Positions 38,120-47,528 are shown, numbered from the stretch's first letter. The stretch is DNA of 64,000 nt from Acuticoccus yangtzensis (GCF_001927245.1 NZ_MJUX01000001.1:930001-994000), one strand, 5' to 3'. Notes: generated from the letters alone by a model not told the origin. Numbers and translations: made by a program.

Positions 38120-39574
38120 TCAGACGAGAAGCGACATCGGATTTTCGATGTAGCGGCAGAAGGCCTGCACCACCTCGGCGCCCAGCGCACCGTCGACCAC
38201 GCGGTGATCGACGGACAGGGTGATCGTCATCACCGTGGCGATGGCGAGCGCCCCGTCCTTCACCACCGCGCGCTGCTCGCCCGCGCCGACCGCGAGGATG
38301 GAGCCGTGCGGCGGGTTGATGACGGCGGCGAAGTCCTTGATGCCGAACATGCCGAGGTTGGAGACCGCCGTGGACCCGCCCTGATATTCGGCCGGCTGCA
38401 GCTTCTTGTCCCGCGCGCGCTTGGCGAGGTCCTTCATCTCGTTGGAGATGACCGACAGCGTCTTGGAATCGGCCTTGCGCACGACGGGAGTGATCAGCCC
38501 GTCCGGGATCGCCACGGCGACGCCCACGTCGACCCCGGTGTGGATCAGGCGGGCGGACGAGGTGAAGGTGGCGTTGGCCATCGGCACGTCGCGCAGCGCC
38601 AGCGCCAGCGCCTTGATGACGAAGTCGTTGACCGAGAGCTTGTAGGCGGGCTTGCCGTCGCCGTCCTTGGGGGCGGCGGCGTTCAGGTCGGCGCGCAGTT
38701 TCATCAGCGCGTCGAGCTCGACATCGCGCGACAGGTAGAAGTGCGGAACGGTCTGCTTGGACTCCGTCAGGCGGCGGGCGATGGTCTTGCGCATGCCGTC
38801 GTGGGGGATCTCCTTGAAGGTCCCCTCCTGGAACATGGCGCGGATCTGATCGTCGCTCATGCCGCCCATCGGCGCCGCTGCGGCGGCCGGTGCCGGCTTC
38901 GGCGCGGAAGCGGGCGTGGGCGCGGGCGCGTCGGCCGTGGCGGCGGGCGCGGCCTTCGCGGCGGGTGCGGGGCTCGCCTCGGCCTTCTCGACGTCGGCCT
39001 TGACGATGCGGCCGTGCGGGCCGGAGCCGGTCACGGAGGCGAGGTCGATGCCGCCTTCCTTGGCGAGGCGGCGGGCGAGCGGCGAGGCGAAGACGCGCTC
39101 ACCGCCGGCCCCCGGCGCGGGGCCCGCCCCGTTGGTGGCCGTCGCGGCGCCGTTCGACGCGCTAGCGGGGGTTTCGGACGCCTTTGCGGGCGTTTCGGGC
39201 GCCTTGGCGGGGGCGGCCTTCGGAGCCGGTGCGGGCTCTGCCTTCGGGGCCGGTGCGGCCTCGGCCTTCGGGCCCGGTGCGGCCTCGGCCTTCGGGGCCG
39301 GCGCGGCGCCGTCGATGTCGGACGCGCTCTCGCCCTCGCCCAGCAGAATGGCGATGGTGTCGTTCACCGGAACGTCGGCCGTGCCCTCGGCGACGACGAT
39401 CTTGCCCACGGTCCCCTCGTCGACCGCCTCGACCTCCATCGTGGCCTTGTCGGTCTCGATCTCGGCGATCACATCGCCGGCTGCGACCGTGTCCCCCTCC
39501 TTCACCAGCCACTTGGCGAGCGTTCCCGCCTCCATCGTGGGCGACAAAGCCGGCATCAAGATCGGGGTGGGCAT
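38120..39574 (-). CDS. pdhC: Pyruvate dehydrogenase E2 (dihydrolipoamide acetyltransferase)
   Basis: A 484-residue E2 core protein. There is one lipoyl domain (1-80) with ETDKATMEVEAVDEG carrying the lipoyl-Lys, then a long Ala/Pro/Lys linker with PAPKAE repeats. The E3/E1-binding domain follows (FASPLARRLAKEGGIDLASV, GRIVKADVEKA). The catalytic domain ends with the His-Asp motif in SVDHRVVDGALGAEVV. ATG 39574 fits the family start MPTPILMPALSPTMEAG. E1 (pdhA, pdhB), normally directly upstream, is absent here. Confidence 0.94.
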   Translation of the reverse strand: MPTPILMPALSPTMEAGTLAKWLVKEGDTVAAGDVIAEIETDKATMEVEAVDEGTVGKIVVAEGTADVPVNDTIAILLGEGESASDIDGAAPAPKAEAAPGPKAEAAPAPKAEPAPAPKAAPAKAPETPAKASETPASASNGAATATNGAGPAPGAGGERVFASPLARRLAKEGGIDLASVTGSGPHGRIVKADVEKAEASPAPAAKAAPAATADAPAPTPASAPKPAPAAAAAPMGGMSDDQIRAMFQEGTFKEIPHDGMRKTIARRLTESKQTVPHFYLSRDVELDALMKLRADLNAAAPKDGDGKPAYKLSVNDFVIKALALALRDVPMANATFTSSARLIHTGVDVGVAVAIPDGLITPVVRKADSKTLSVISNEMKDLAKRARDKKLQPAEYQGGSTAVSNLGMFGIKDFAAVINPPHGSILAVGAGEQRAVVKDGALAIATVMTITLSVDHRVVDGALGAEVVQAFCRYIENPMSLLV

Positions 39575-39743
39575 GGCGCGTCCTTCAGTGTTTTGGCTGT
39601 GGCGCGTGCGGAACGCCTCCCGCCGCGCGGGCTGGACTGTTGGACAAGACAGGGCCGAATGCAAGGTTCGTGAGCGTCGCAAATGCCCTGGCCGCGCCGC
39701 GTCAAATCGGTGTATGGCCGCGCCATTCGTCCACGAGGCCGTC

Positions 39744-40958
39744 ATGCGCATTCTGTTCCTGCACAACAACTTTCCCGGCCAATATCGGCGCATCGCCACC
39801 CACCTGAAGACGGTGGAGGGGGTCGAGATGCTGGCCGGCTCGCTCGCCAGCAACAGCCAGGACATCGGCATCCAGAAGGTGCCCTATACGCCGCATCGAG
39901 ACGTCTCGAAGGACATCCACCCGACGCTGGTGACGGCCGAGCGCGCGGTGCTGACCGCCCAGGCCGCCTTCAAGGCGCTCTACCCGTTGAAGAGCCAGGG
40001 CTGGAAGCCGGACCTCGTCTGCTCGCACTCCGGCTGGGGGCCGTCCCTTCTCATCAAGGAGCTGTGGCCGGACACGAAGATTTTGAGCCTCTTCGAGTGG
40101 TTCTATAATCCAAGAGGCAGCGACGCGGACTTCCTGGAGCCGATCAACCACGACTCGGCCGCGCGCGCGCACTTCAAGAATATCCCCATCCTGCTCGACC
40201 TGGCGACGATGGACTGGGGCTCGTCGCCGACGCGCTGGCAGCACAGTCAGTTCCCCAAACACCTGACGCAGAATATGTCGGTTCTGCACGAGGGCGTGGA
40301 CTGCGACTTCTTCAAGCCCGGCCCCGCCTCCGTCACCCATGGCGAGAAGACGTTCACCGCCGAAGACGAGGTCATCACCTACGTCGCGCGCGGGATGGAG
40401 CCCTATCGCGGTTTTCCCCAGTTCATGGAAGCTGTGGCGAAGCTGCAACAGAAGCGGCCCCATCTACAGGTGCTCATCGCCGGTACCGACCGCACCGCCT
40501 ACGGCAAGACGCGCAAGGACGGGAAGACCCACCGCGAGCACGCTTTGGAGACCTTGGACCTCGACGAGAGCCGCATCCACTTCCTCGGCCTCGTTCCGCT
40601 TAAGACCTTGAGATCCATGTTCAGAATCACGCGGGCCCATGTCTATCTGACAGTGCCTTTCGTGCTCTCATGGTCGCTCATGGAGGCCATGGCGGCGGGG
40701 GCCTTGATCGTCGGATCCGACACCCCTCCATTGCATGAAGTTGTGGATCATAAACGCAACGGTCTGCTCACTCCCTTTTTCGATACCGACGCTTTGGTCG
40801 AAATATTGGAACATGTCTTGCGTAACGATGTTGATCACGCAAGCTTGGGCAAAGCCGCGCGCCGCACGATCACGGAACGCTATGCGCTGCCAACCATCCT
40901 GCCGAAGCAGTGGGGGATGATGCAGGCGGTGGCGAAGGGTGAACGCCCCAACTTGTGA
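39744..40958 (+). CDS. Glycosyltransferase family 4 protein
   Basis: A 404-residue GT-B glycosyltransferase. The N-terminal domain opens MRILFLHNNFPGQYRRIATH. The C-terminal GT4 domain shows VITYVARGMEPYRGFPQFMEA, then HFLGLVPLKTLRSMFR and, for sugar-nucleotide binding, SWSLMEAMAAGALIVGSDTPP and EVVDHKRNGLL. GAGG precedes ATG 39744 by 6 nt; an in-frame ATG at 39714 is weaker. Probably builds a surface polysaccharide. It is divergent from pdhC. Confidence 0.9.
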   Translation: MRILFLHNNFPGQYRRIATHLKTVEGVEMLAGSLASNSQDIGIQKVPYTPHRDVSKDIHPTLVTAERAVLTAQAAFKALYPLKSQGWKPDLVCSHSGWGPSLLIKELWPDTKILSLFEWFYNPRGSDADFLEPINHDSAARAHFKNIPILLDLATMDWGSSPTRWQHSQFPKHLTQNMSVLHEGVDCDFFKPGPASVTHGEKTFTAEDEVITYVARGMEPYRGFPQFMEAVAKLQQKRPHLQVLIAGTDRTAYGKTRKDGKTHREHALETLDLDESRIHFLGLVPLKTLRSMFRITRAHVYLTVPFVLSWSLMEAMAAGALIVGSDTPPLHEVVDHKRNGLLTPFFDTDALVEILEHVLRNDVDHASLGKAARRTITERYALPTILPKQWGMMQAVAKGERPNL

Positions 40959-41172
40959 CGTAGAAACCTTCTGGGGGGCTGCCGCCGACGAATATACCGT
41001 CGGTGGAGCGCATTAACCGAGAGGATGGATTGTCCGAAACATGATTTCGGCCAAGTTATCCTCGTCATCTGCGCAACTCTTAAGCTGAAGATGTACGGAT
41101 TGATGACAACAAACACGCCGTAGGCGGCCGAAATCGAGGACGACGGCCGCCAGCGACACAAGGAGAACTACG

Positions 41173-41475
41173 ATGCGCAAACTCGCTCTTTTTGCTCCCC
41201 TTGCCGCCCTGGCCTTCACTGCACCCGTGACCACCGCCGACGCCAAGACCGTCTGCAAACAGCGCACCGAGATGGTGCAGATCCTGTCGCGCAAGTTCAA
41301 CGAGCATCAGCGCTCGTTCGGGCTGCAGAACGACCGGCGCATCCTGGAGCTCTACGTCTCGGCCGAAGGCACCTGGACCGCGATCCTGTCGATGCCCAAC
41401 GGGCAGTCCTGCGTGGTCGCCGCCGGCGAAGCCTTCACCACGCTTCCCGCAATCCCGACCGGCGAACCGGCCTGA
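41173..41475 (+). CDS. Small exported hypothetical protein
   Basis: A 100-residue protein with a Sec signal (MRKLALFAPLAALAFTAPVT, probable cut after ADA). The mature part has two Cys, in TVCKQRTEMV and GQSCVVAAGE, likely to pair. AAGGAG lies 7 nt before ATG. The KFNEHQRSFGLQNDRRILELYVSAEGTWT-type core resembles uncharacterised alphaproteobacterial periplasmic proteins. Function unknown. Confidence 0.8.
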   Translation: MRKLALFAPLAALAFTAPVTTADAKTVCKQRTEMVQILSRKFNEHQRSFGLQNDRRILELYVSAEGTWTAILSMPNGQSCVVAAGEAFTTLPAIPTGEPA

Positions 41476-41692
41476 TCCGCAGCAGAGCGGCCGCGCCGCT
41501 CACCCGCTGACCGGGCACCCTCAGCGCAGCTCTCGGCCCCATGCTCCCGATGCGTGGGCTCGGCCGCATGCTTCCGGCTCAAAGTTCCCGGCCACATGAT
41601 CGCGCCGGCTCATGATCCTTCAACGTCGCGCCCATTGCGCCGGTGCGACGAAGGCCCTACGCCTCCTCCTTAATAAACGGAGGAAAAACGCT

Positions 41693-42442
41693 ATGGGCGT
41701 CGAAGGTAAAATCATCTGCGTCACCGGGGCGAGCCAAGGGATCGGCAAAGCCTGCGCGCTGACACTCGCGAAGCACGGCGCCAAGGTCGTGGCCGCGGCG
41801 CGCGGTGAAGACAAGCTGCAAGCCGTCGCCGACGCGGCCGAAGGGTCCATCCTGCCGGTGCGCTGCGACGTCACCGGCGAAGCGTCCGTCAACGCCCTCT
41901 TCGCCCGGATCAAATCCGAGTATGGCCGGCTCGACGTCATCTTCAACAATGCCGGCGCCAACGCCCCCGGCACCAATTTCGGCGATGTCAGCTATGACGA
42001 TTGGCGCAGGGTCGTCGGCGTCAACCTGGACGCCTGCTTCCTCGTCGCCCGCGGCGCCTATCGCATGATGCGCGACCAGGACCCGAGGGGCGGTCGGATC
42101 ATCAACAACGGTTCGATCTCGGCCCATGCGCCGCGTCCGGGCTCCGTCGCCTACACCGCCTCCAAGCACGGCGTCTCCGGCCTCACCAAGACGATCAGCC
42201 TCGACGGGCGCAAACACGACATCGCCTGCAGCCAGATCGACATCGGCAACGCCCAAACCGACATGGCCGCGCGCATGGCGACGGGCGTCCCCCAGGCGAA
42301 CGGCGAAATCGCCATCGAGCCGCTGATGGACGTGCAGGTGGTCGCCGATACGATCGTCTACATGGCCGGGCTGGACCTCTCCGCCAACGCCCAGTTCCTC
42401 ACCGTGATGGCGACGAAGATGCCCTTCGTCGGCCGCGGCTGA
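41693..42442 (+). CDS. SDR-family oxidoreductase
   Basis: A 249-residue short-chain dehydrogenase. The NAD(P) site is VTGASQGIGKAC (residues 10-21); NNAGAN lies in the middle. The active site Ser is in NNGSISAHAPRPG, and YTASKHG gives Tyr and Lys. A good CGGAGG precedes ATG 41693. Substrate unknown. It stands alone, preceded by a 217-bp repeat-like gap. Confidence 0.92.
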   Translation: MGVEGKIICVTGASQGIGKACALTLAKHGAKVVAAARGEDKLQAVADAAEGSILPVRCDVTGEASVNALFARIKSEYGRLDVIFNNAGANAPGTNFGDVSYDDWRRVVGVNLDACFLVARGAYRMMRDQDPRGGRIINNGSISAHAPRPGSVAYTASKHGVSGLTKTISLDGRKHDIACSQIDIGNAQTDMAARMATGVPQANGEIAIEPLMDVQVVADTIVYMAGLDLSANAQFLTVMATKMPFVGRG

Positions 42443-42524
42443 TCCACGCCTGCGTCACACGCAGCGCTCGGGCTTGCCGCACCGGCAAGCCCGTCAGGCC
42501 GGGGACAGCCCCGGCCCTCGCCGG

Positions 42525-42821
42525 TCAGGCGATGCTTTCGATCACACCTTCGTCGGTGACGACGCACGACGCCTGGCCGCCGCCGGCGCTGAGGAGCACC
42601 GTGTAGCGCCCCGGCTCGGTCTGCGACGAGGACACCGGCAACACGTCGCTGGCGCCGAGCCGCGTCTGCGCCTCCGTGGCGCACAGAAGCTGCAGGTCCG
42701 CCGGGGCGGTGACGACCGAGGCCCGGACCGCGCCGGACTGCGGCTCTGGCGCACTGGTCGAGGACGACTGGCAGGCCCCCAAGCTCAAGGCCGCCGCCGC
42801 GACCAGCCAGATCTTCATCAT
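42525..42821 (-). CDS. Small lipoprotein, hypothetical
   Basis: A 98-residue lipoprotein with lipobox LGAC (Cys17 from this start). ATG 42821 is preferred, with GGAG 9 nt upstream; ATGs at 42830 and 42818 are also in frame. The mature region has two Cys (LLCATEAQ; ASCVVTDEG) and ends IESIA. Found 50 nt after the L,D-transpeptidase stop on the same strand. Function unknown. Confidence 0.78.
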   Translation of the reverse strand: MMKIWLVAAAALSLGACQSSSTSAPEPQSGAVRASVVTAPADLQLLCATEAQTRLGASDVLPVSSSQTEPGRYTVLLSAGGGQASCVVTDEGVIESIA

Positions 42822-42870
42822 TGCGCTCATCTCCTCAATCGTCCTTCTTCACGGCGCACCACACGCCGCA

Positions 42871-43524
42871 CTACACACCCCGGTAAAGCGCCGCGCCCTG
42901 CATCAGGACGATGACCTTCGCCCCCACCGGCACCCGCTCGTAGAGGTCGATCACGTCGTCGTTGTTCATGCGGATGCAGCCGGACGAGATGTCGAGACCG
43001 ATCGACCATGGCTCGTTGGTCCCGTGGATGCGATAGATCGTGTCCTGGTTGCCCTCGTAGAGGTACATCGCGCGGGCGCCGAGCGGGTTGTCCACGCCGC
43101 CGGGCATGCCGTTGGCCCACTTCGCCGCCTTCGGGTCGCGCGCCACCATCTCGGCCGGCGGGGTCCAGGTCGGCCATTCGGTCTTGCGGCCGACGCGCAC
43201 GATGCCCGCCCAGCCGAACCCGTCGCGCCCGACGCCGATGCCGTAACGCATCGCCTTGAAGTCGCCAAGGACGAGGTAGAGGAAGTGCTTGTTGGCGTCG
43301 ATGACGATCGTGCCCGGCTTCTCGGCCGTGCGGAAGGTCACCACCTGGCGCTGAAAGTCGGACGGAACCTGACCGTGCTGCTTGTAGTAGCGGATGGCCT
43401 GGCCGGGGTCGTAGGGAACCCAGGTGCGCGTGTTCGGGTCGAACACCTCGGTCGCGTGGGCGATGCCAAGGGCCAGAACGCCCGCCCCCGCCAGTGCCGC
43501 CATCCGCGCGATCGTCGATCTCAT
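42871..43524 (-). CDS. L,D-transpeptidase (YkuD domain)
   Basis: A 217-residue exported enzyme that cross-links peptidoglycan or attaches proteins to it. There is a signal peptide at 1-25. The YkuD domain shows IHGTNEPWSIGLDISSGCIR, with catalytic His and Cys. The N-terminal part has FDPNTRTWVPYDPGQAIRYY. ATG 43524 overlaps the stop of the betaine-binding protein gene (ATGA), so they are co-transcribed. Confidence 0.94.
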   Translation of the reverse strand: MRSTIARMAALAGAGVLALGIAHATEVFDPNTRTWVPYDPGQAIRYYKQHGQVPSDFQRQVVTFRTAEKPGTIVIDANKHFLYLVLGDFKAMRYGIGVGRDGFGWAGIVRVGRKTEWPTWTPPAEMVARDPKAAKWANGMPGGVDNPLGARAMYLYEGNQDTIYRIHGTNEPWSIGLDISSGCIRMNNDDVIDLYERVPVGAKVIVLMQGAALYRGV

Positions 43525-44477
43525 CGGGTCCACTCCGCAATCTTATCCGCATTCGCGGCCATCCACTCGTCCGCCACCTCCTTGGCGGTCTTGCCGTCGA
43601 CGTGGATGGCGTAGCTCATCGCCTCCGCGTCCTCGGCGGTCAGCGCCATCTTGTCGAGAAAGGCAGTGATCTCCGGCTCGGCCGCGGCGAAGTCGGTCGC
43701 ATAGCCGATGTGGTAATAAGCCGGCTCCCAGCCCGACCCGGCCTTGGACTTCTCGAGCCACGCCGGGTCCACGTCCGGTGAAAGCACCTCCCAGGTCGCC
43801 GGGTCGTAGGCGGGCTCGTCCAGGGTCACGATGTCGTGCAGCGCGAACACGTGATGCGGCGCGTAGCAGTAGAAGACGATCGGCGTCGCCAGCGCCACCG
43901 CAGCGTCGACGGCCGCCATCGCCATGTCCTCGGGCATGGTGAGGAGCATCATCGTCTGGTCGTAGCCGTAGCTCTTGGCCCGCAGCCGTTCGATGCGCGT
44001 CGCCGACCAATCGAAGTCGCCGATCCACATCTCGCCGCGGCCGTCACCGTCGGTGTCGAACTTCGCCGCCATCTCCGGCTTGGCGAGGTCCGCCACCGCC
44101 TTCAGCCCGGTCGCCTCCACCGTCTCCCTGGTGGTGCAGATGTTCTGCGTCGCCTCCACGCGCGCCGGCGCCAGGCTGAGCGTCTTCAACTCGTCGGTAT
44201 ATTTCGCGACGTCGACTGACGAATTCGGCAACCAGATCTCGGGATGGATGTCGATTTCGCCCCGGTCGATCGCGTCGAAGAGCTGCACCGTACCGATCGG
44301 CCGCTTTCTCACGGCCGCGTCATAATGCTCTTCCAGCACGGTGCCGATGATCTCGGACGTCACCGCCGCGGTCGGCCAATCGGGCACGCCGATCACCACC
44401 GTCGTCTTCGCCGCTGCTGGCCCCACCAGGGCCGCGCTGGCTGCCATGGTGGCCGCCAGAGCCAGGATCCGCCGCAT
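43521..44477 (-). CDS. Glycine betaine/choline-type ABC substrate-binding protein (OpuAC)
   Basis: A 318-residue periplasmic binding protein with a signal peptide (MRRILALAATMAASAALVGP...). OpuAC features are VVIGVPDWPTAAVTSEIIGT, HPEIWLPN, FDWSATRIERLRAKSYGYDQ and TPIVFYCYAPHHVFA. The aromatic residues could form a quaternary-amine cage. GAGGGGAG precedes the start. No permease or ATPase is nearby, so it is either an orphan or serves a transporter elsewhere. Confidence 0.88.
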   Translation of the reverse strand: MRRILALAATMAASAALVGPAAAKTTVVIGVPDWPTAAVTSEIIGTVLEEHYDAAVRKRPIGTVQLFDAIDRGEIDIHPEIWLPNSSVDVAKYTDELKTLSLAPARVEATQNICTTRETVEATGLKAVADLAKPEMAAKFDTDGDGRGEMWIGDFDWSATRIERLRAKSYGYDQTMMLLTMPEDMAMAAVDAAVALATPIVFYCYAPHHVFALHDIVTLDEPAYDPATWEVLSPDVDPAWLEKSKAGSGWEPAYYHIGYATDFAAAEPEITAFLDKMALTAEDAEAMSYAIHVDGKTAKEVADEWMAANADKIAEWTR

Positions 44478-44673
44478 ATGGCTCCCCTCGTCTTGGGCGC
44501 AACCATACGGGCCGCGCATCACTCCCACGACCATGCATGTCAGCCAAATCGGGGCAACATTGCGGATCATTCGCTCGTGAAGTGTGACCAATCTTCAACA
44601 GGCGATCCGCCGCACTTTACCCGCCGCGCAGAATGCCCCAATTACGAACAAAGATGGAACTCAAGGGACTTTC

Positions 44674-46005
44674 ATGCCGCCCTCCACCGGCCGCACGCGC
44701 TCGCTGAAGGAAAAGCTCGCCATCCTCGCGGACGCGGCGAAGTACGACGCATCCTGCGCCTCGTCCGGCACCACCAAGCGCAACGCCAAGGCGTCCGGCG
44801 GGATCGGCTCGACCGAAGGGTCCGGCATCTGCCACGCTTACGCGCCTGACGGGCGGTGCATCTCGCTCCTCAAGCTGCTGCTGACCAACGCCTGCATCTA
44901 CGACTGCGCCTATTGCATCAACCGTGTGTCGAGCCGGATCGAGCGCGAGGCCTTCACGGTCGAGGAGGTGGTGGACCTCACCCTCTCCTTCTACCGCCGC
45001 AACTATATCGAGGGGCTGTTCCTGTCGTCCGGCATCATCCGCTCGGCCGATCATACGATGGAACAGCTCGTGCGCGTCGCCCGCACGCTGCGGCTGGAGC
45101 ACCGCTTCCAGGGCTACATCCACCTGAAGACGATCCCCGACGCCTCGCCGGAGCTTCTGGCCGAGGCCGGGCGCTGGGCGGACCGGCTGTCCATCAACAT
45201 CGAGCTGCCGACGGAGCGCAGCCTGACCTCCTTCGCGCCGGAGAAGTCGAGCCGGATCATCAAATCGTCCATGGCGCACCTGAAGACCGGCATCGAGGCC
45301 GCCAAGCGCACCCCGCGCGAGGAGAAGACCGGCCGCGCCAAGCCCCGCCGCTTCGCCCCTGCGGGCCAGTCGACGCAGATGATCGTCGGCGCGGACGGGG
45401 CGAGCGACCTCACCATCCTCACCACCAGCCGCACGCTTTATACGTCCTACGACCTGCGCCGGGTCTACTACAGCGCCTTCTCGCCGATCCCCGACGCATC
45501 GTCGGCGCTGCCGCCCGCCCCGCCGCCTCTGGCGCGCGAGCACCGGCTCTACCAGGCCGACTGGCTGACCCGCTTCTACGGTTTCGAGCTGTCGGACCTC
45601 GAAGGCGCCACCGCCGGCGGCATGCTGGACCTCGAGATCGACCCCAAGCTCGCCTGGGCGCTCGCCCATCGCGAGGCCTTCCCCGTCGACCTCAACCGCG
45701 CCCCGCGCGAGATGCTGCTGCGCGTGCCGGGCCTCGGCGTGAAGGCGGTGGACGCGATCGTCAGGACGCGCCGCTATCGGCGGATGAGGTTCGAGGATCT
45801 CGCCCGTCTGACGCCGACCGCGCGCAAGGCCAAGCCGTTCATCGTGCTGGAGGGCTGGCAGCCGGCGCGCCTGCTCGACGATGCCGCACTGCGCCAGCGC
45901 TTCATCAAAGGCCCGTCGCAGCTCGACCTCTTCGCCGCCCCACCCCCGCCCATAGCGCACACGTCCACGGCGACCCTGCCGCTGGCGGCGACAACCGTGC
46001 TGTGA
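44674..46005 (+). CDS. Putative DNA modification/repair radical SAM protein
   Basis: A 443-residue radical SAM enzyme of the family annotated as putative DNA modification/repair (TIGR03916 type). The CX3CX2C cluster motif is CIYDCAYC (C74, C78, C81). The N-terminus KLAILADAAKYDASCASSGT and SGICHAYAPDGRC are family-typical. Residues 337-366 form a helix-hairpin-helix DNA-binding motif (LNRAPREMLLRVPGLGVKAV). ATG 44674 has AAGGGA upstream. The stop overlaps the UdgX-fusion GTG start (GTGA). The reaction is not known. Confidence 0.92.
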   Translation: MPPSTGRTRSLKEKLAILADAAKYDASCASSGTTKRNAKASGGIGSTEGSGICHAYAPDGRCISLLKLLLTNACIYDCAYCINRVSSRIEREAFTVEEVVDLTLSFYRRNYIEGLFLSSGIIRSADHTMEQLVRVARTLRLEHRFQGYIHLKTIPDASPELLAEAGRWADRLSINIELPTERSLTSFAPEKSSRIIKSSMAHLKTGIEAAKRTPREEKTGRAKPRRFAPAGQSTQMIVGADGASDLTILTTSRTLYTSYDLRRVYYSAFSPIPDASSALPPAPPPLAREHRLYQADWLTRFYGFELSDLEGATAGGMLDLEIDPKLAWALAHREAFPVDLNRAPREMLLRVPGLGVKAVDAIVRTRRYRRMRFEDLARLTPTARKAKPFIVLEGWQPARLLDDAALRQRFIKGPSQLDLFAAPPPPIAHTSTATLPLAATTVL

Positions 46006-47519
46006 CGGCCCCTGCCCGCGCCGCCGCGCCCGCCGCTTCGGGACCGTGGCGCGTCGACCTCGCCCACCCGGCCGACTTCGCCGCCTTCCGTAACACCGCG
46101 CGCAAGCTGACCGCGGCCGGGGTCGACCCGCGCGACGTGGTGTGGCAGGTGGCGCAGGAGGATGACGCGCCCCGCGGCCTCTTCGGCACGGGCCGGAGCG
46201 TCGATGCGCTTCCCGAGCCGACGCCGGAGACCGCGCCGCGCGCCCCCCGCGCCTTCCTCTCCCTCGCCGAGGCCGTCGTCTGCCACAACGCGCCGGAGAG
46301 GTTCGCGCTTCTCCACCGCCTGCTCGCCCGCTTCGCCGCCGAGCCGAAGCTCCTCGACATCGCCAGCGACCCGGACGTTGCCAAGGCGCGCACGATGGCC
46401 AAGAACGTCGCCCGCTGCAGCCATAAGATGAAGGCCTTCGTGCGCTTCCGCGAGACGACGGATGCCGACGGCACCGCCCGCTTCGTGGCCTGGTTCGAGC
46501 CCGAGCATCATACGCTGGACCGCACCGCGCCCTTCTTCACCCGCCGGTTTCCCGAGATGCGCTGGTCCATCCTCACCCCGGACCGCTCCGCCCACTGGGA
46601 CGGCGAGACGCTGACCATGGGCCCCGGCGCCTCGCGCGACGTGGCGCCGGACGGCGACATCAACGAAGACCTGTGGCGCACCTATTTCGGCGCGATCTTC
46701 AACCCGGCGCGGCTGAAGGTGAAGGCGATGCAGTCCGAAATGCCGAAGCGCTACTGGAAGAACATGCCCGAGGCGGAGCTGATCGCCCCGCTGATCAAGT
46801 CCGCCGCCAGCCGGGCCGAGGCGATGGTGGCCGCCCCAGCCCTCGGCCCGGCGCGCTCCACCCGCATCGCCCGCGAACGGCGGAGCGAGGCCGACGCCGT
46901 CGCCGCCTTGGGCGACCACTTCGAGACGCTGGCGGACCTGAAGCGGGCGCTTGGCCACTGCACGCGCTGCCCGCTGCATGGCCCGGCGACGCAGGCCGTC
47001 CCCGGCGAAGGGGCGTTGGATGCGCCGATCATGTTCGTCGGCGAGCAGCCGGGCGACCAGGAAGATATTGCCGGCAAACCCTTTGTCGGCCCCGCCGGGC
47101 AGCTCTTCGACCGGGCGCTGGCCGATGCCGGCATCGACCGCAACCGCACCTTCATCACCAACGCGGTGAAGCACTTCAAATTCGAGCCGCGCGGGAAGCG
47201 GCGCATCCACCAGAAGCCGTCGATTTCAGAGATCCATGCCTGTGAGGCGTGGCTCACGGCCGAGCGCCGCTTCGTGCGGCCGCGCCTCACCGTGGCGCTC
47301 GGGGCGAGCGCCGCGCGCAGCCTTCTCGGCCGCACGGTCACCATCGGCAAAATGCGCGGAAAGCCTCTCGATTGGGCCGATGGGACGCCCGGCTTTCTGA
47401 CCGTCCACCCCTCTTTTCTCTTGCGGCTTCCGGACGAATCGGCACGTCGGGCAGAGTATGATAAATTCGTTGCCGACCTGTCACGTGTGCGTGAGATTTC
47501 AGTGGCGACAGGCCTGTGA
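46002..47519 (+). CDS. DUF4130-UdgX fusion protein
   Basis: A 505-residue protein. Residues 1-275 match DUF4130 (TIGR03915 type), found next to the radical SAM partner. Residues 310-500 are a UdgX-type uracil-DNA glycosylase domain: motif GEQPGDQEDIAGKPFVGPAG (347-366), loop GKRRIHQKP with His403 at the position of the UdgX residue that bonds covalently to the abasic site, TVHPSFLLR near the end, and Cys320, Cys323 and Cys414 as probable Fe-S ligands. GTG start with 4-nt overlap. Probably repairs or traps uracil or abasic sites together with the radical SAM protein. Confidence 0.92.
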   Translation: MTAPARAAAPAASGPWRVDLAHPADFAAFRNTARKLTAAGVDPRDVVWQVAQEDDAPRGLFGTGRSVDALPEPTPETAPRAPRAFLSLAEAVVCHNAPERFALLHRLLARFAAEPKLLDIASDPDVAKARTMAKNVARCSHKMKAFVRFRETTDADGTARFVAWFEPEHHTLDRTAPFFTRRFPEMRWSILTPDRSAHWDGETLTMGPGASRDVAPDGDINEDLWRTYFGAIFNPARLKVKAMQSEMPKRYWKNMPEAELIAPLIKSAASRAEAMVAAPALGPARSTRIARERRSEADAVAALGDHFETLADLKRALGHCTRCPLHGPATQAVPGEGALDAPIMFVGEQPGDQEDIAGKPFVGPAGQLFDRALADAGIDRNRTFITNAVKHFKFEPRGKRRIHQKPSISEIHACEAWLTAERRFVRPRLTVALGASAARSLLGRTVTIGKMRGKPLDWADGTPGFLTVHPSFLLRLPDESARRAEYDKFVADLSRVREISVATGL

Positions 47520-47528
47520 CGCTAGACG

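Noticed and set aside
41612-41692. Upstream extension of the SDR protein
   Set aside because: The extra 27 residues precede the conserved nucleotide-binding strand, and a good CGGAGG site sits before ATG 41693.
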